DNA from: Dillenia suffruticosa
Taxonomy: Eukaryota; Streptophyta; Magnoliopsida; Dilleniales; Dilleniaceae
DNA: 64,000 nt
NCBI GenBank assembly: GCA_033439265.1
Contig: JAVTVX010000024.1
Location: forward strand, 10,523,001-10,587,000
Reading direction: 5' to 3'
The position numbers were made by a program, and so were the translations under genes. A model generated the notes under the pieces. That model saw only the letters and a program-made list of their open reading frames with translations. It did not search any database and was not told the origin of the DNA. Positions 10,832-23,676 of the stretch are shown piece after piece. How positions within the stretch are numbered: the stretch's first letter is position 1; every line of letters begins with the position of its first letter.

Positions 10832-13800
10832 CAACTAAAATAAGACTAACCGACAACCACCCTCATGGATGCTCAATTTTAGAGATTTACAAGGGAAGCA
10901 AAAGAAGCCCGCGATGTAGTGATTGTGATGATGGTGAAGAGCATTGTGACTTGATAGAAGAGGAAAATTTGTAAGTGAAAATGGTGGTGCTACACTATGG
11001 CTTCCTCTGTATCTCAGCTTGAGTCCTCTCCCTCCCACAAAACATGGATTGAATTGGTAGGTTGGTCGAACAAATGGCTTTCTAAAGTCCACCCACCGGA
11101 ACCTAACATAGTATCGAACATATGCTACATAAATCTTCGGGAACATTTGGATTTGAAAGCATTTCATTTAGCTCCCTCTTATTATTATTATGTAAAAAAT
11201 GGCCTGAACATAAAATTTAGAATAATTTCATATACGATTCAATCCAGACACTGATTAAGCAAAATAACTAAATCTCAAAATAAGTACATGTCTTCACAAA
11301 TTCAATGATGATCGGAGGCAATCCAAAAACCCATAGCCCAACACTAGTCATTCAACTCTGGAATCCGCTCTAATCCCGTGGGATCTTTCAAATTGCGGAC
11401 GAACGAATATCACTGCCAGGGTGGTGATCGGAAAAGAGAGAGATTTCGAGGAAACAAGAGAGCGATGTTGATTCCACAGCGGTTATAGAGATATGGCTTC
11501 TTTCCAATGTGTTATCTGCAGGTAGAATTTGTTAGGTTTTTATTCCTTGTTGGGGGTAGTGAATCTTACTTGATAAGCAATGGCATCTCTCACATGAAGA
11601 GTATCGGATGTCTTTCAATGCAATCTTGTGAATTATAGAAATTGCTTTCTATGTCAAAAGCTATTAATTGATTACATTTTAAAGATGACAATTTTATACT
11701 CTACAATTTAAAAATTAGTTAATTATTTTTAAAAGAAATTATCGATGCTTATATATATATATATATATATATTTGTTTTTGTTAATAAATAATACATACA
11801 AGATTTAATAAAAGAAAATATCATATATGTATAAGTTTTAAGATATTTGTTGGTCACCATCAAATTGGTAAAAATGGTATTTTTGGTATCAATAAATTCA
11901 TATAATAAAAATTTAAATATTTCGCTACTTAATCTTTTTTCGCTACTCATCTTTTATGAATGATATCTCTTTATCCTTATACAATTATATTAAATCTAGA
12001 TTTAGTGGTATTAAGTGCTCATTTGTTAATTTAGGATGTAGAATTCTATACTTTATTTTTCTTTTTAAGAGCAATATCCTTTCTTTATAAAAATAAAATA
12101 AAATAAAAAATGCATTAGCTTGCCAGCTTTGTCAATTGGCTAAATTGCATCACCTTTTAGCAACCATAAGGTTAGAACAATTTGGTCACCTCAACATTTA
12201 GAATCAATCAATTCTTCTTGATTTGTTAATTATTAGATATCTTAGATCGTACAAAAACAGAAATGAAGAAACAGAAACAGATACGAAAACGTGGGCAAAC
12301 ATCACTTTAAAAAATATAGAAAACAAAAACATAGGTAAATACGTAGATAAAAAATACAAAAAAAAATTTATGTAAATAATAATTATTTTATGAAAATAAT
12401 TAAATAATATTTTTTTTATAATAAAAATTTAAAATGAATAAATATGTAATTATTAATTATTAGATAAATAATATAAAAATTATCATTATAATTACATAAT
12501 CAAATAATTAATTAAAGGTGGAAAAATATATAAGTATAAGAAATATAAAGATTTTTGTATAAATATTAAATACTTTAACGTGTTGAGACATTTCGAAATT
12601 ATAAACATTAGTGTTAGAAAAGTTTATAGACATGAAGGTAGATACCAACATGCTTGATGAGAAAAAGATTTCCTTCTTTTTAGTACCCAAGCTATGTATA
12701 TGAATCTTTTCTTTTTTTCATAAATTCTTAAAACCTTAGGATAAGTATAACCTTTGTGGTTGTATTTAAATTAAAGTCACCCAACATAAATATTCTTTAG
12801 TTCTTGTATAAATCTTTATGTATGCATGTAATTTATTTCTTATTAGATCATGATCAACCCTGTGAAAAGAAAAAGAGATGAGTGCAAACGCTCATAGAAA
12901 ATCTCTTGTTGCCAAATGAATATGGTATTTTGATTTCAAAATTAATACTTGGATAATAATAATAATAATAATAATAATTATAATAATAATTATAATAATA
13001 ATAATAATTGGTTGGTAAAATGAAATTGGTGAAGAATGTATAAGAATATTGATTATAAAAATTTACTAAAATAAATATATCCATAGATGATAAGATTAAA
13101 TTTGATTGGATGGTGGTCGGAATTTTAAAATTCAAATAATAACCAAAGAAGAAATCAAAAATAGGAAATGAAAATAAACAATCACCCCTTTCTCTCTCTC
13201 ACTCACAAATGAGTAAATCTAAAATATAGAAAACAATTAAAAATTAAAATAATAAAATTTAGCATGATATGTATCCTTTTAGATTTAGATTAAAAAAAAA
13301 TATTATAAATAAGTTTTAAAATACCGATTAATTAAATCATATTAAATTAGATTTTATTATTTATGGATATGAAAACAGATACGAATTTTTTATATTTTAT
13401 AGTACTAATTAAAGAAATATATTCTAAATTAGATATAGGTATGCATCCAAATAGTTGGTGCTAAAGATTCACACACCAAAGGAAACAAAAATTATTATTA
13501 ATGAAAAAATGAAAAATAAAAGGTGTTTTTAGGAGAAAAGAAAAAGATAAGAATTTTATGGGAAAAATTAAAAAAATAATAAATAATAAAAATTTGAAGT
13601 AATAATATATTTTATAAGCAGTAGAAAATATTATAATAATATCAAATTTTATAATTTTAGATAATTAATGGTGCGCATTAAAGAAAGAAATTCTCTCTAT
13701 AAAATTAACTTATACAGGACAAAAGGAATCAAAAAAGAAAATCTCTCTCCATGCAAAGAAAAAAAAAAAAAAAGGAAATTGGCATAAGGTTAAGACCAAA

Positions 13801-13896
13801 TATTGAATAAAATAAAATAAAAAAAAATGGAAATACAAGGACAGGACAGGACAGCCTTAATGGAGTTCACTTCCCTGTCTCGCGTTATCTTCGCCA
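10832..13896. other. AT-rich intergenic DNA upstream of the response-regulator gene
   Basis: No gene is supported. The frames at 10,835-11,254 lie in slightly GC-richer unique-looking DNA but show no domain. 11,630-13,800 is strongly AT-rich with (TA)n at about 11,750-11,771 and an (AAT)n tract at about 12,954-13,010. Its distal end holds the promoter of the gene starting at 14,227. Confidence 0.6.
12954..13010. repeat. (AAT)n microsatellite
   Basis: An imperfect AAT trinucleotide run. It yields spurious Asn/Tyr-rich peptides on the minus strand. Confidence 0.9.
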
Positions 13897-13904
13897 TATA
13901 AAAA
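13897..13904 (+). promoter_or_regulatory. Probable TATA box of the type-B ARR gene
   Basis: TATAAAAA lies about 40 bp upstream of a pyrimidine patch (CTCTCTCTCTCTCTCC, about 13,946-13,963) of the sort common in plant leaders. Transcription would then start near 13,930, giving a leader of roughly 300 nt before the ATG at 14,227. This is inference from motif and spacing only. Confidence 0.55.
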
Positions 13905-13981
13905 CTCTTTCCCTTTTGTTTTCTTCTCTCAAAGTCTGTTTCTCGCTCTCTCTCTCTCTCTCCCCAATTTTCTCTCATTTA

Positions 13982-14113
13982 ATGTCGTGGTCATCATCAT
14001 CATCGACACACGCATATACACAGGAATCGATCCCCAAAGTCTCCTACACTTTCAACCCATTTCTCTGTTCACAATCATTCTCTCAATTTTCACTTTCTGT
14101 GGGCAAGTTCTAG
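13982..14113 (+). promoter_or_regulatory. Upstream ORF 1 in the ARR leader (43 aa)
   Basis: The first ATG after the predicted transcription start opens a frame beginning MSWSSSSSTHAYTQES and ending at TAG, 113 nt before the main ATG. If transcription starts near 13,930, ribosomes scanning the leader meet this start first, so it could lower translation of the response regulator. The peptide has no known domain. Conservation is unknown. Confidence 0.45.
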
Positions 14114-14171
14114 GGTTCTGTTCTGTTCTGTATCATATAGATCTGCTTTTCAATTTCGTTTCAAATCTTCC

Positions 14172-14204
14172 ATGTATGAAAATTCTGTAGAGAGCAGAGC
14201 GTAG
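14172..14204 (+). promoter_or_regulatory. Upstream ORF 2 in the ARR leader (10 aa)
   Basis: A short frame MYENSVESRA ends 22 nt before the main start codon. A still shorter frame (ATG AAA ATT CTG TAG) overlaps it at 14,176-14,190. Both would terminate before the main ATG. Confidence 0.4.
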
Positions 14205-14226
14205 AGAGAGAGCTGGGGATTTTGTT

Positions 14227-17200
14227 ATGGCGACTATGCAGAAGATGCCACAGTCGAGTTTAGGAGCGGGGTCGAGCAATAATGGGACGTGCATAGGGGG
14301 TGAATTGGTTGTTCCTGATCAGTTTCCTGCGGGCCTGAGAGTTCTAGCAGTGGATGATGACACTACCTGCTTGAAAATTATTGAGCAGATGCTGAGAAGA
14401 TGCTTGTACAATGGTGAGAAACACTTAATTTTTACTCAGTTTTATCTTAATTTGAATCCAATTGCTCTTTTTCTGGTGGAAATGCCTTGTTTTGAATGGA
14501 TTGATCCTTGCTTGTATATTAAATGGATTTGGTTGGCGTCCTGATTCGAAGTTTCTAGTGACCCTCTTTATGTCGACCTAATCATTGCTTGTATATTTGA
14601 ACAGTTAGGGGGATTATTTGTTGACCCTGTTTATATCGACCTAATTGTAAATTGCCCTAGTTGGGTTTTACCCTATTTCAAGTCACACACAGTTGGATGC
14701 TCTTTTGTGTGGAGAAAGTGGAAGGGGGTCGTATTAATTATTGGTGTGTGAAATTTGCTTCACAAAAGAGTAGCATAATGCTTAATTTGTAACCTGGAGA
14801 ACATGGGAATTGTATTATGAAATTATATTGAAAGGCATACAATACATTTTATGTGTATCTTGGAATTGAATGGTCTTGATCAAAATCAATGTGTGGCCTT
14901 CCATATGTAGGTGGCTCAGCTATGAAAATCTTTCATTTTTCAAACATCAAAACTCCTCGGATTGGTAGCATATAATCGCTAAAGCACCGACATGCCACTT
15001 GACTGGTGTGTTGCCATGTTGCACATGCTTATCCATAAAAAATCATTTTGATCATAATTATAAACTTAATCACAGATTCGGAAACTAATTCCATGTATAT
15101 CAATACTTATTGACATATATATATTAATTATGATATTAAACTCATGGAGATCAAGACATGCATATATATTTCCTAATAAATGTGTTTATGTAGTGTACAC
15201 TCTTGGGATGTTGTCATCTCATTACCATAGTCATAAAACAGTTATGACTACACAGTAAGTATCTAAGTAGAATTATTTTGTGCGTATCTTATCTCCGTAT
15301 CTTAAGTAGAGCTTTTATCACTCAATATGAAATACGCATCTAATGATATTGAGCAAATTCACAACATGCAATATGTAGGTTACCATATTTTCAAACCTAC
15401 CTCTTTATTTGAAGAAGATTTTTTAAACCTTTATAAGGTTTTTTAGACCCATTTTTCCAGTATTACTTTGAATATTCAGGTTCTAAGAATAAAAAGATTT
15501 ATATATTTTTGTGTTGTGGCATCTTTAATGCTATTGTTTACCAAAAATTATACATTAGCTTTTTTAAATAGTCCCTTTCCAGACGTGTATGAGTAGCTCT
15601 AGGAAAGTCAAAAAATAAAAATAAAAAGACACGTGAAAAGAAAGATAGGAGAGTGGTTGCCCTTAAAATTTGTTGTGTAGTTTTATTCTATTAGTTTACT
15701 TGTTTAATGTTAGGAGAATGGTTGCCCTTAAAAATTCCTTGACATACTGGTTCTGGTGTTTTTGAGGGCAAACCTTGGCACAATGGTGGAGTTACTCCTT
15801 TGGTGACCTCGAGGTCACGGGTTCGAGCTGTGAAAACAGCCTCATTGCAAAAATGCAAGGGGAAGGCTGTGTATATATATGTCCATCCTCCCCCTAACCC
15901 CGCACTAAACCGGAGAACACTTTGTGCACTGGGTGAACCCTAACTAAAGTTAACTTGTTTAATGTTACAGATTTCATAATGATATATATTCTTTGATCTT
16001 GGTATTTTAGTGCTAAAAATATTTATGATATATGGTAAGGTACGATTCAAAGAATAAAGGAAATTAATGTGTGTTATAATACCTGATGTGACGTCTATGG
16101 TCAATAAATCCTTGTTGTGTCATGACAATGCTCCATACCTTATATTACAGGGTATTTCCCGAGTCCCATGCCATCATTGGCTTCAATTATATGCATCTTA
16201 TTGCTGTTTCTGTAATGTCTTAAGACTTTTAGTTTCCCTTTGTTTTTGCAAGGTTAAACAGTCTATTTTGTAATTTTGCTATGAGTTCTTTGGTGACGTT
16301 CTTTGTGAGACTTGGTGTTTCTCTTTGGAGGAGTGGGTGCTCAAGTGACAAGTTCTGGCTACTGACCTAATGTTTGAAGCATTAAGAATAAATTTGACAA
16401 TCTGCAAGTGGCCATGGTAAATAGCTTTGGTTTGGACATGGTCAGAATGAAGATATGAGTTGGTAGTTTTGTGCATTGTCTGCTCTAGAGACTTGAGTGC
16501 TCCATTTGTCCTCCTGGAGCACGATACCAGTACAAGGACAATTTTGGTTTGCAAGGAAAAAAGTTTATTTGTTTATTATGAAATTAGTACAGGAACTTTA
16601 AGAATAGAATCATTACTAGTGTTGGGAATCTACTCGTATTTACATCTTTCCTATCAACCCTTTTCTTAGATTGCTTTACCAGAGTTTCACATTTCGTGCA
16701 TGTGTTATTTACCCAGTCGTTTTTATATGAACACAAGACATTTGGTTGGGGGCAGCTTTTGTGTACTCGAGGTACTCAAACTTGTGTTGTAATGGTGTAC
16801 GTTTCTGTAAGATTTGGATGCATCTATGCCCTCTATGATGCTATAACCATCAACATTAAACATAAGAAAGTATGTCAACCATATCTCTTATGGTTGCTTA
16901 TAAATCCTTTGCCTATTCAGGAACTGGATTCATAATTGGAAACCCATATTAGCATTAACAGATGCCTCTTTCCGTTGAGATTTTAGGGAAATTGGTGAGA
17001 GCTGACTTCTAATAACGGCAGGACATTAGCACAAGGGAGGAACAATTTTTGAAGAGCTATTATGTCATTTTAGGGAGGTTTCTATGGTGGCCTCTCCTCT
17101 TGGATTTTGACCTTTACGATACACCTTCAAATGACAAGATAAATTTGGTTGGTATGCGAAATGGAGTTCATGGGGGTTATTTATATGTTTGGGACAGAAT

Positions 17201-20200
17201 GTAAAATTGCATTGACCATTGAAAATTCATTGCTGCTATTAAGGCTCAGAGTAAATTCATGGTTTCTGCATTCCAGTTCTAAATTGTATTATGTGTCATG
17301 CCTATATTCTTGAGAGTTCGGGTGGATGGAGTCTTAGTTTTCCACTTTGGAACATTTAGTGTTTTAAATAAGTGAGCTTCATTTCCTTCTCTATGGCGTG
17401 GAAGTGGACTTTCATCTTTGGTAACTACCCATACATGTGACTATCGCATCGGTTGATTTAAATTTCCTCGTGAGCACCATTTTTAGTGTTTCAAACTTAT
17501 CTACACCTAAAGCTCTCCTGTTGACACCACTGGTCTTTTATCAATATGACAGCTGATTTTAAGTGGTCATCAGAGACTAGGGCATTGTCTAGTTTTAACT
17601 TTAATAGCTGGTTAGTATGGACCTTGAGAATTGAGCATATTAAATATTTGATATACAACTTTGAGACAATTACATGATATAATTCTCTATCACAAAAAAA
17701 AAAAAAGAATATGTAATGGACTAGATATATTTGACAAAAGAAATCTTTTTAGGTTGGACCATTACCACTTCTGGAAGAAGGTTTGAAGGGTTATGATGTT
17801 GCATATGCAGCTTGAGAAATAGTAAAGGCTTGAGAACACTTTTACTATTGTTCATGTATTGCTTACAAGAGTTTCAGCCATCACTGAAACCTACATATTT
17901 GGGGTAACCCCCCCCCCCCCCAAAAAAAATATCGTTCCACTCCTATATGTTTGTTTTGTATACATGCTTGAATTATACTTTTGGATAGTATGGTAACTTC
18001 ACCTGTATCTATTTTTGGTGGCTATATAGCCATATTGCCATACCGTTATTGAATGTGAGTTTTATCTCTTTATATGGTGATCCCTTATGAGTTATTGGAA
18101 AATATATGAACCCTAACCATGTTCCATCAGATATACCTCTTTAACCCTCCATATTAAAAGTTGAATTGATAGTTGGACTATTGACTCACCTAAACTGGAA
18201 CTGGAATTGATTAGTTGGTGTTATTAAAGCTGCACTAGATTAGGTGGTTGGACTGGAAAACTTGTGAACTTTGAGACTTATCTGGTCTGGTTTTGTGAAA
18301 TGCTATAGTTTGTAAGGTTGATGACTCACCTCCATGATGAAACTTTGTTGTCTGACTTGTGTATCCCATATTTCCTTGTTGAAATCTGGTCCGTTTCTGA
18401 AAACCAAGTTGTAGGATTTTGGGTGTGATGGGTCACATGCATACTTATGATATTTGTGGGCTTGCATGCCAGCCAATGATCAATACGGATTACCACAGTC
18501 TTGACCATTCTGGAAATTGTATGGGCGTTGTTAGAATATCTTCAGCTGACTCAAATTTCCCTTCCATGCAGTTACAACTTGCTCCCAGGCTACTGCTGCC
18601 TTGAAATTACTACGAGATAAGAAAGGATGTTTTGATGTTGTCCTGAGTGATGTCCATATGCCTGATATGGATGGCTTCAAGCTCCTTGAATGTGTTGGGC
18701 TGGAAATGGACCTCCCTGTTATTAGTAAGTGGTACTGTTCCCTGAGCTAATATTCATAAATCTTGTCTGCAAAAGAAAAAAAAAATGATTTAATAAAAAT
18801 GTTGTACCGTGCAGTGATGTCTGCTGATGGGACAACAAGTGCTGTGATGAGAGGAATTAGACATGGTGCTTGTGATTATTTAATTAAGCCTATTCGTGAA
18901 GAAGAGCTGAAGAATATATGGCAGCATGTTGTCAGGAAAAAGTGGAATGAATCTAAGGAGCATGAAAACTCAGGTAGCTTGGAAGATGGTGACCGGAACA
19001 AGCGAGGCCTTGAGGATATTGATTATTCTTCTTCAGTCAATGAAGTAGCAGAAGGGGTTTTAAAATATCAGAAAAAGAGGAGGGAATCTAAAGAAGATGA
19101 GGAGGGTGAAATAGAAAATGATGACCCAGCCTCATCAAAGAAGCCACGTGTGGTGTGGTCAGTCGAACTTCATCAGCAATTTGTTAGCGCTGTGAACCAA
19201 CTCGGAATTGACAGTATGAACTTTAGCAGTCAATTCTTTTTCTTTTCTGTTCTAATTTTTTTTCCTTGTGTTCTTCAACTACTGGTTACAGTTTCAAACA
19301 AGTAGTCTCTTCAAAAGAATGATTATGGAATTTCATGCTGATTAATCCTTTCTTTTGTGCTCTTTTCAAACTTTCAGAAGCTGTACCAAAGAGGATTCTT
19401 GAATTGATGAATGTACCTGGGTTAACCAGAGAAAATGTTGCAAGCCACTTACAGGTTTGATCCCTTGCCGTCAGAAACTTTTGAAGATTTAAAATAAGAA
19501 GGTTACCTTTATGATTTGCTACCTTTTAAGTGAATCTGATTGCCTAACAATTTAAACTTCAAAACAGTTTCACTCACAGGATATAGGCGTACAGAAATCT
19601 TAGTAAATGAGAGAGAAAACTTCCATTGCCCTGAAAAGTACAGAGCTTTATTTTATTATTATTATTATTATTATATCTCTATGTATTGGTATAAGACTTC
19701 ACAGTTATGGTCCTGCTTTGACAGGCTGTGAGCTTGATGATTACTAATGTGGCTTCAAAGAATTGTGGATATGTCTTAATTTGTAGACAATGGTGGTACT
19801 CAATGGATGATTTGTGATTTGATCTGCAGAAGTTCAGACTATATTTAAAGAGACTAAGTGGGGTGGCTCAGCAACCAGGTGGCGTTCCAAATTCATTCTG
19901 TGGACCTGTTGACTCAAATTTGAAATTGGGATCATTAGGAAGATTTGATATACAAGCTTTGGCAGCTTCAGGCCAAATTCCACCTCAAACATTGGCGGCA
20001 CTGCAAGCTGAGCTTTTAGGTCGACCAGCAGGTAGCCTTGTTTTGCCTACAATGGACCAGCCAGCCCTTTTACAAGCATCCCTGCAGAGACCCAAGTGTA
20101 TTTCTGTTGATCATGGTGTTGCATTTGGCCAGCCTTTAATAAAATGTCAACCTGGCATGCCCAGGCAATTTCCTCAATCTGTCATGTCTGCTGAGGATGT

Positions 20201-21005
20201 TCCTTCAGGATTTGGGGCTTGGCCATCAAATAACCTTGGCATGAAAGGAGCTAGTGGCAGTCTAGCTGGATTGAGTACTCAAAACAGTAATGCAGTGATG
20301 AACATATTGCAACAGCAACAGCAACAGCAGCAGCAACAGCCCATTTTATCTGAGCCTAGCCATTCGATTAACGTGCAGCCATCTTGCCTTGTGGCTCCAT
20401 CACAGTCCGCCACCACCTTTCCGCCAGGAAACAATCCTGCTTCCATTAACCAGGCCAACAACTATAACAGAAGTGCTATCATTGATTACAGCTTTCTCTC
20501 TCCACAATCAAGTAATTCCTCACTGGGTGTTGCACCGGTGTTAGACAGGGATACCAAAACAACAGGTGTGCTAAGAGGCTACTCAGCACCAAACTCAGTT
20601 TCTCCACCTGCATCATCTGGCTCAGCTAATGTCGACAATGTTAGTAACAGACAAGTTCAGAACTCAAGTATTCCATTTACTGCCACCAGGCAATTGACGG
20701 GCCTTCCTCCAAATGCTTCTGATATCCAGACATCATATGGTCCAAGATCTGGTAATATGCTTGATCAAGGACATCTTAGAGATCTTGGATTCGTAGGCAA
20801 GGGGACTTCCATTCCCAGCCGGTTTGCAGTTGATGACCCTGAATTAGCAGCGGCAAATTTGAGTTCCAGAAAGTTCTATGGTGAGAATAGTGGAAACAGA
20901 GTGAAGCTAGAACCTAATCTGGATTTCGTTGGGAATGATAGAGTCAATCCTCCAGTAATGCAACAATTCTCTCCTAATGATCTTATGAGCGTGTTCTCGG
21001 AATAG
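14227..21005 (+). CDS. ARR2-like: Type-B two-component response regulator, ARR1/ARR2 type (cytokinin signalling)
   Basis: Five coding exons: 14,227-14,413, 18,572-18,724, 18,815-19,213, 19,378-19,454 and 19,830-21,005. All have GT..AG borders and consistent phase, giving 1,992 nt and 663 aa. The receiver domain spans about residues 37-155, with the acidic cluster VDDD at 42-45, the phosphoacceptor Asp89 in [11 protein letters not shown], the MSADG signature at 115-119 and Lys138 in IKPI. An acidic/basic linker with KYQKKRRE follows. The GARP/Myb-like DNA-binding domain spans 222-283 ([15 protein letters not shown] to [15 protein letters not shown]). The C-terminal region is Gln/Ser/Pro-rich, with ten Gln at about 20,311-20,340, typical of an activation domain. 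In the known pathway, His-phosphotransfer proteins phosphorylate Asp89 and the protein activates cytokinin genes in the nucleus. The first ATG fits the family N terminus. Intron 1 is 4.2 kb and holds a SINE. No defect was seen. Confidence 0.95.
15765..15945 (+). mobile_element. tRNA-derived SINE in ARR intron 1
   Basis: GGCAAACCTTGGCACAATGG (A-box region) is followed about 45 bp later by GGTCACGGGTTCGAGCTGTG (B box), then AACAGCCTC, AAAATGCAAGG and a tail ending in TTTGTGCACTGGGTGAACCC. This layout and wording match a widespread plant SINE family with an internal Pol III promoter. A similar phrase, TTACTTGTTTAATGTTA / TTAACTTGTTTAATGTTA, occurs on each side (about 15,699 and 15,950) but leaves an extra 50 bp, so the target duplication is uncertain. 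Confidence 0.8.
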
Positions 21006-21411
21006 GTATGCCATTTGAGACTTCATTTTTTTTCTCTGTAATGTCTTCTTCTTTTAAGAAATTATGAAGCTTAGCCCTCATTCATTTTACAATATAGTAT
21101 TGAATTTTCAATCGGGCAACATTATGTTGCTGGAGAAATTTTACTATTTTATTACAGTTTCTATACATGTGAAACATATTCTGTGCCATAAAAAATCAGG
21201 CAAAAGTTTTATCTTCTAAATATAGAAAAATGAGATAAAACAATACAGCTCAATGATGATAGATAGCAATTCCCTTTTAGATTTTTTGTTTTATCTCCTT
21301 GGTATGAAATTCAAGGACCTTAATTTCCTTTTTAGTTGGTTCGAGGTTCAAAATATTCGATTTCTATAATTGGCACAAATATTTCTGATAACTGTTTTTT
21401 CTCTCTGCAGA
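21006..21411 (+). other. 3'UTR intron of the ARR gene
   Basis: The stop codon TAG (21,003-21,005) is followed at once by GTATGCC, a good donor. A pyrimidine tract and CTCTCTGCAG acceptor end at 21,411. Splicing here joins the stop codon directly to the 3' UTR starting AGGGCTTGTG. The junction is less than 50 nt past the stop, so nonsense-mediated decay would not be expected. Confidence 0.6.
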
Positions 21412-21930
21412 GGGCTTGTGTTGGTCAGCTAAAAGAAGACTCTTGGCATTCTGGGGAAGCGTATGGATTTTCGTTGGTCCTTGTGAATGTTCTGCGAGAG
21501 ATCCCATTCACATTTGTATATTATTGTCTGTAGGGCCAAAGCCCCTGTACCTGTGCTAAACTGACATTCGGAGGAAAGGACACATGATTAAGTTCTCAAA
21601 TGTCTGGTAAAACACAAGATTTTATGTTTTCCTTTTTCAGTGATTCTTGCAAATGATGGTGCAGGTCTTTTTTAATGTCTTAGTAACTTTGATTACCTTT
21701 TCAAATTATCGCGTAGGGAGGAATAAATTGTGTCCAAAAACACTGGAATGGGGTCAGATATGCGGTAGGTGTCTTTCAGAAACAACCATGTAGCAATTTG
21801 ATAATGCTGTTGAAATGGCTCATTTATTTCAGAAAACCTTGTGATCATGGATACGAATAGTTTGTTTCCCCATGCCTCTATAAGTTCAATTATCATTTGC
21901 TTTCTGAAGTTGTTATGCAATACATATTTG
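21412..21930 (+). other. Probable 3' UTR of the ARR gene
   Basis: Unique-looking non-coding sequence after the predicted 3'UTR intron, with an AATAAA at about 21,722-21,727 that could serve as polyadenylation signal. The true end is not determined. Confidence 0.45.
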
Positions 21931-23448
21931 AAAGGTCAATCACTTTCTCCTTGTTTCTTCCTTAGAGGGCCATGGAAGGCCCTTTTATATTAATGATGAT
22001 TTGTTTAATGTGAAGTAGTTGCATGTTCTTTTAGTTAAAAAAAAAAGAAAAAAAAGAAAAGTAGTTGCATGTTCTAGGGAGACGGAAGATGGGGTTTTGT
22101 ATGGGGCTATTCTCTTACCAAAAAAAAAGGGCTATTCTTGACCTATCCTGTATACATTTTTGTGGATTCACATTTTCTTGGCTTACTGGGAGTCCTGAAT
22201 ATGGACTTGTGGGCTTATTTATTTATTCTTTTTTTTCGGTATAATGAGATGGTCGAAACGGGGAAAGGGGGGATGAAGTGGGCTAATTGAGTAAAACAAT
22301 GTTGAGAGTGGAATTGTTTCTTTTGCTGGGCCGAAACGGGAAGTGAGGGATTACTTGTGTGGGCCAACAGCTGAGGCCGCCTCTGATGCATCCATATTTT
22401 TCAACACCGACATTTTTCCATTTTTGAAATATTTTTTAAACTTTTCTCTTTTTCAAACGTTTTAACATATTAAATTAGTTAATATTTATTTAAAATTCTT
22501 TATATTTTTTTATATTTACACATAGTTTATATTTAATAAATTATTTATTTAATTATATTTTTTATTTTTTATCTTATTTATCTTATGATTAATAATTATA
22601 TATTTAATCATTTTATATTTTTATTATAAAATATGATTATTCTATTATTTGTATAAAATAATTAATATTTATATAAATTTTTTATATTTTTTTATATTTA
22701 CCCATTTAATCACATTTCTATTTCTTGTGTTTTTATAAAATGTAATTTCTCCGTTTCATTTCATATCTTTTCCCTTTTTCCATTTGCATTTTCATGCAAA
22801 TTAGGTGGCCTCCACCCTTTTAATCAACCAAGGAAAAAAAAACAATTCTATGATAAGTGAATTATAACCGAATAATCTCTGAAGTGTCTTATATTCAAAT
22901 CTTAATTTAATTTATAGAATTTGCATCCCTCTCTGGATAAATTCCAAAAATTCATAATGATGGATGAGGTAGAAGCTTTGAATGGCTGACATATTTAGGG
23001 AGACGTACTCATTCTCTTCCAATATTTACATGAGAAGAGATCTCACAAAATCAGGGGTGTTAGTCCCGTGAGACTGTCATAAAAGGTAAATGAAACTAAA
23101 TTGAAATTTACTAAATTAACCATACAATGCATGAAACCAATGGAGTGAAACAACTAATCAAAACATGAAGGAAAACAAAAATAAATCATAAGTCGAAGTA
23201 CCTATTACATCTCCCCCACAAAACTCTGGGTGTCACAACAATCAAACTTTACGTGGGAGAGGTGTCACAACAAATACAAAATTAGGTGAGTGATGAACGA
23301 CATATAATAAATATGCAGCATATATATCACATGATTCATCCCACACTTGAAGTACATATATATAATAAACAAAATCTAATAATAAGGTAAATGGATAGAG
23401 AACGGAGCACGTAGGTCAACATAGGCCACATACATTTGCCTATTTCTT
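21931..23448. other. Intergenic DNA, AT-rich
   Basis: No gene was recognised. 22,380-22,800 is very AT-rich with T-runs. A near-repeat of GTAGTTGCATGTTCT (about 22,015 and 22,061) brackets an A-rich run. No complete transposon ends were found. Confidence 0.5.
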
Positions 23449-23638
23449 TTTCTTTTTTTTTTTTTTTCTGGTCCCTAACCTTCCGTGTTTAGAGTTTCGT
23501 TCCGACTAATTCGGGTCGACCTAATTGTCGGGCCTCCTATAGAAGGGGAGATCTCCTAAAGTAGTTTTTTCCGTTCCCAAGGAGGTTCGAACCCGAACGC
23601 TTGGTTAAGAGACGTAGAGTTTTTCCCATTGCCCAAAG
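23449..23638 (-). mobile_element. tRNA-derived SINE, minus strand
   Basis: Read on the minus strand, the element starts with GGGCAATGGGAAAAACTC (A-box region), has GGGTTCGAACC (B box) about 30 bp on, and ends in an A-rich tail seen as the T run at 23,449-23,467. The 8 bp sequence TATTTCTT lies at both edges (23,441-23,448 and 23,639-23,646), a fitting target-site duplication. It is a different family from the SINE at 15,765. Confidence 0.75.
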
Positions 23639-23676
23639 TATTTCTTATATGACGGTAAAGGAAATACAATCACAAC

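Noticed and set aside
10835..11254. Small host gene
   Set aside because: Frames on both strands show no domain, no splice or start support, and lie next to a decayed LTR.
15820..15850. tRNA gene (GGTTCGAGC motif)
   Set aside because: The B box belongs to a SINE; no cloverleaf could be formed with the surrounding sequence.
17919..17938. C-run followed by A-run as a structural signal
   Set aside because: A simple homopolymer run within an intron; may also be a sequencing artefact.
18763..19305. Separate single-exon receiver-domain gene
   Set aside because: It is exon 3 of the type-B ARR with intron bases on both sides; receiver halves in exons 1-2 join it in phase.
23585..23600. tRNA gene (GGTTCGAACCC motif)
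   Set aside because: Part of a minus-strand SINE with A-tail and target duplication; no acceptor or anticodon stem.
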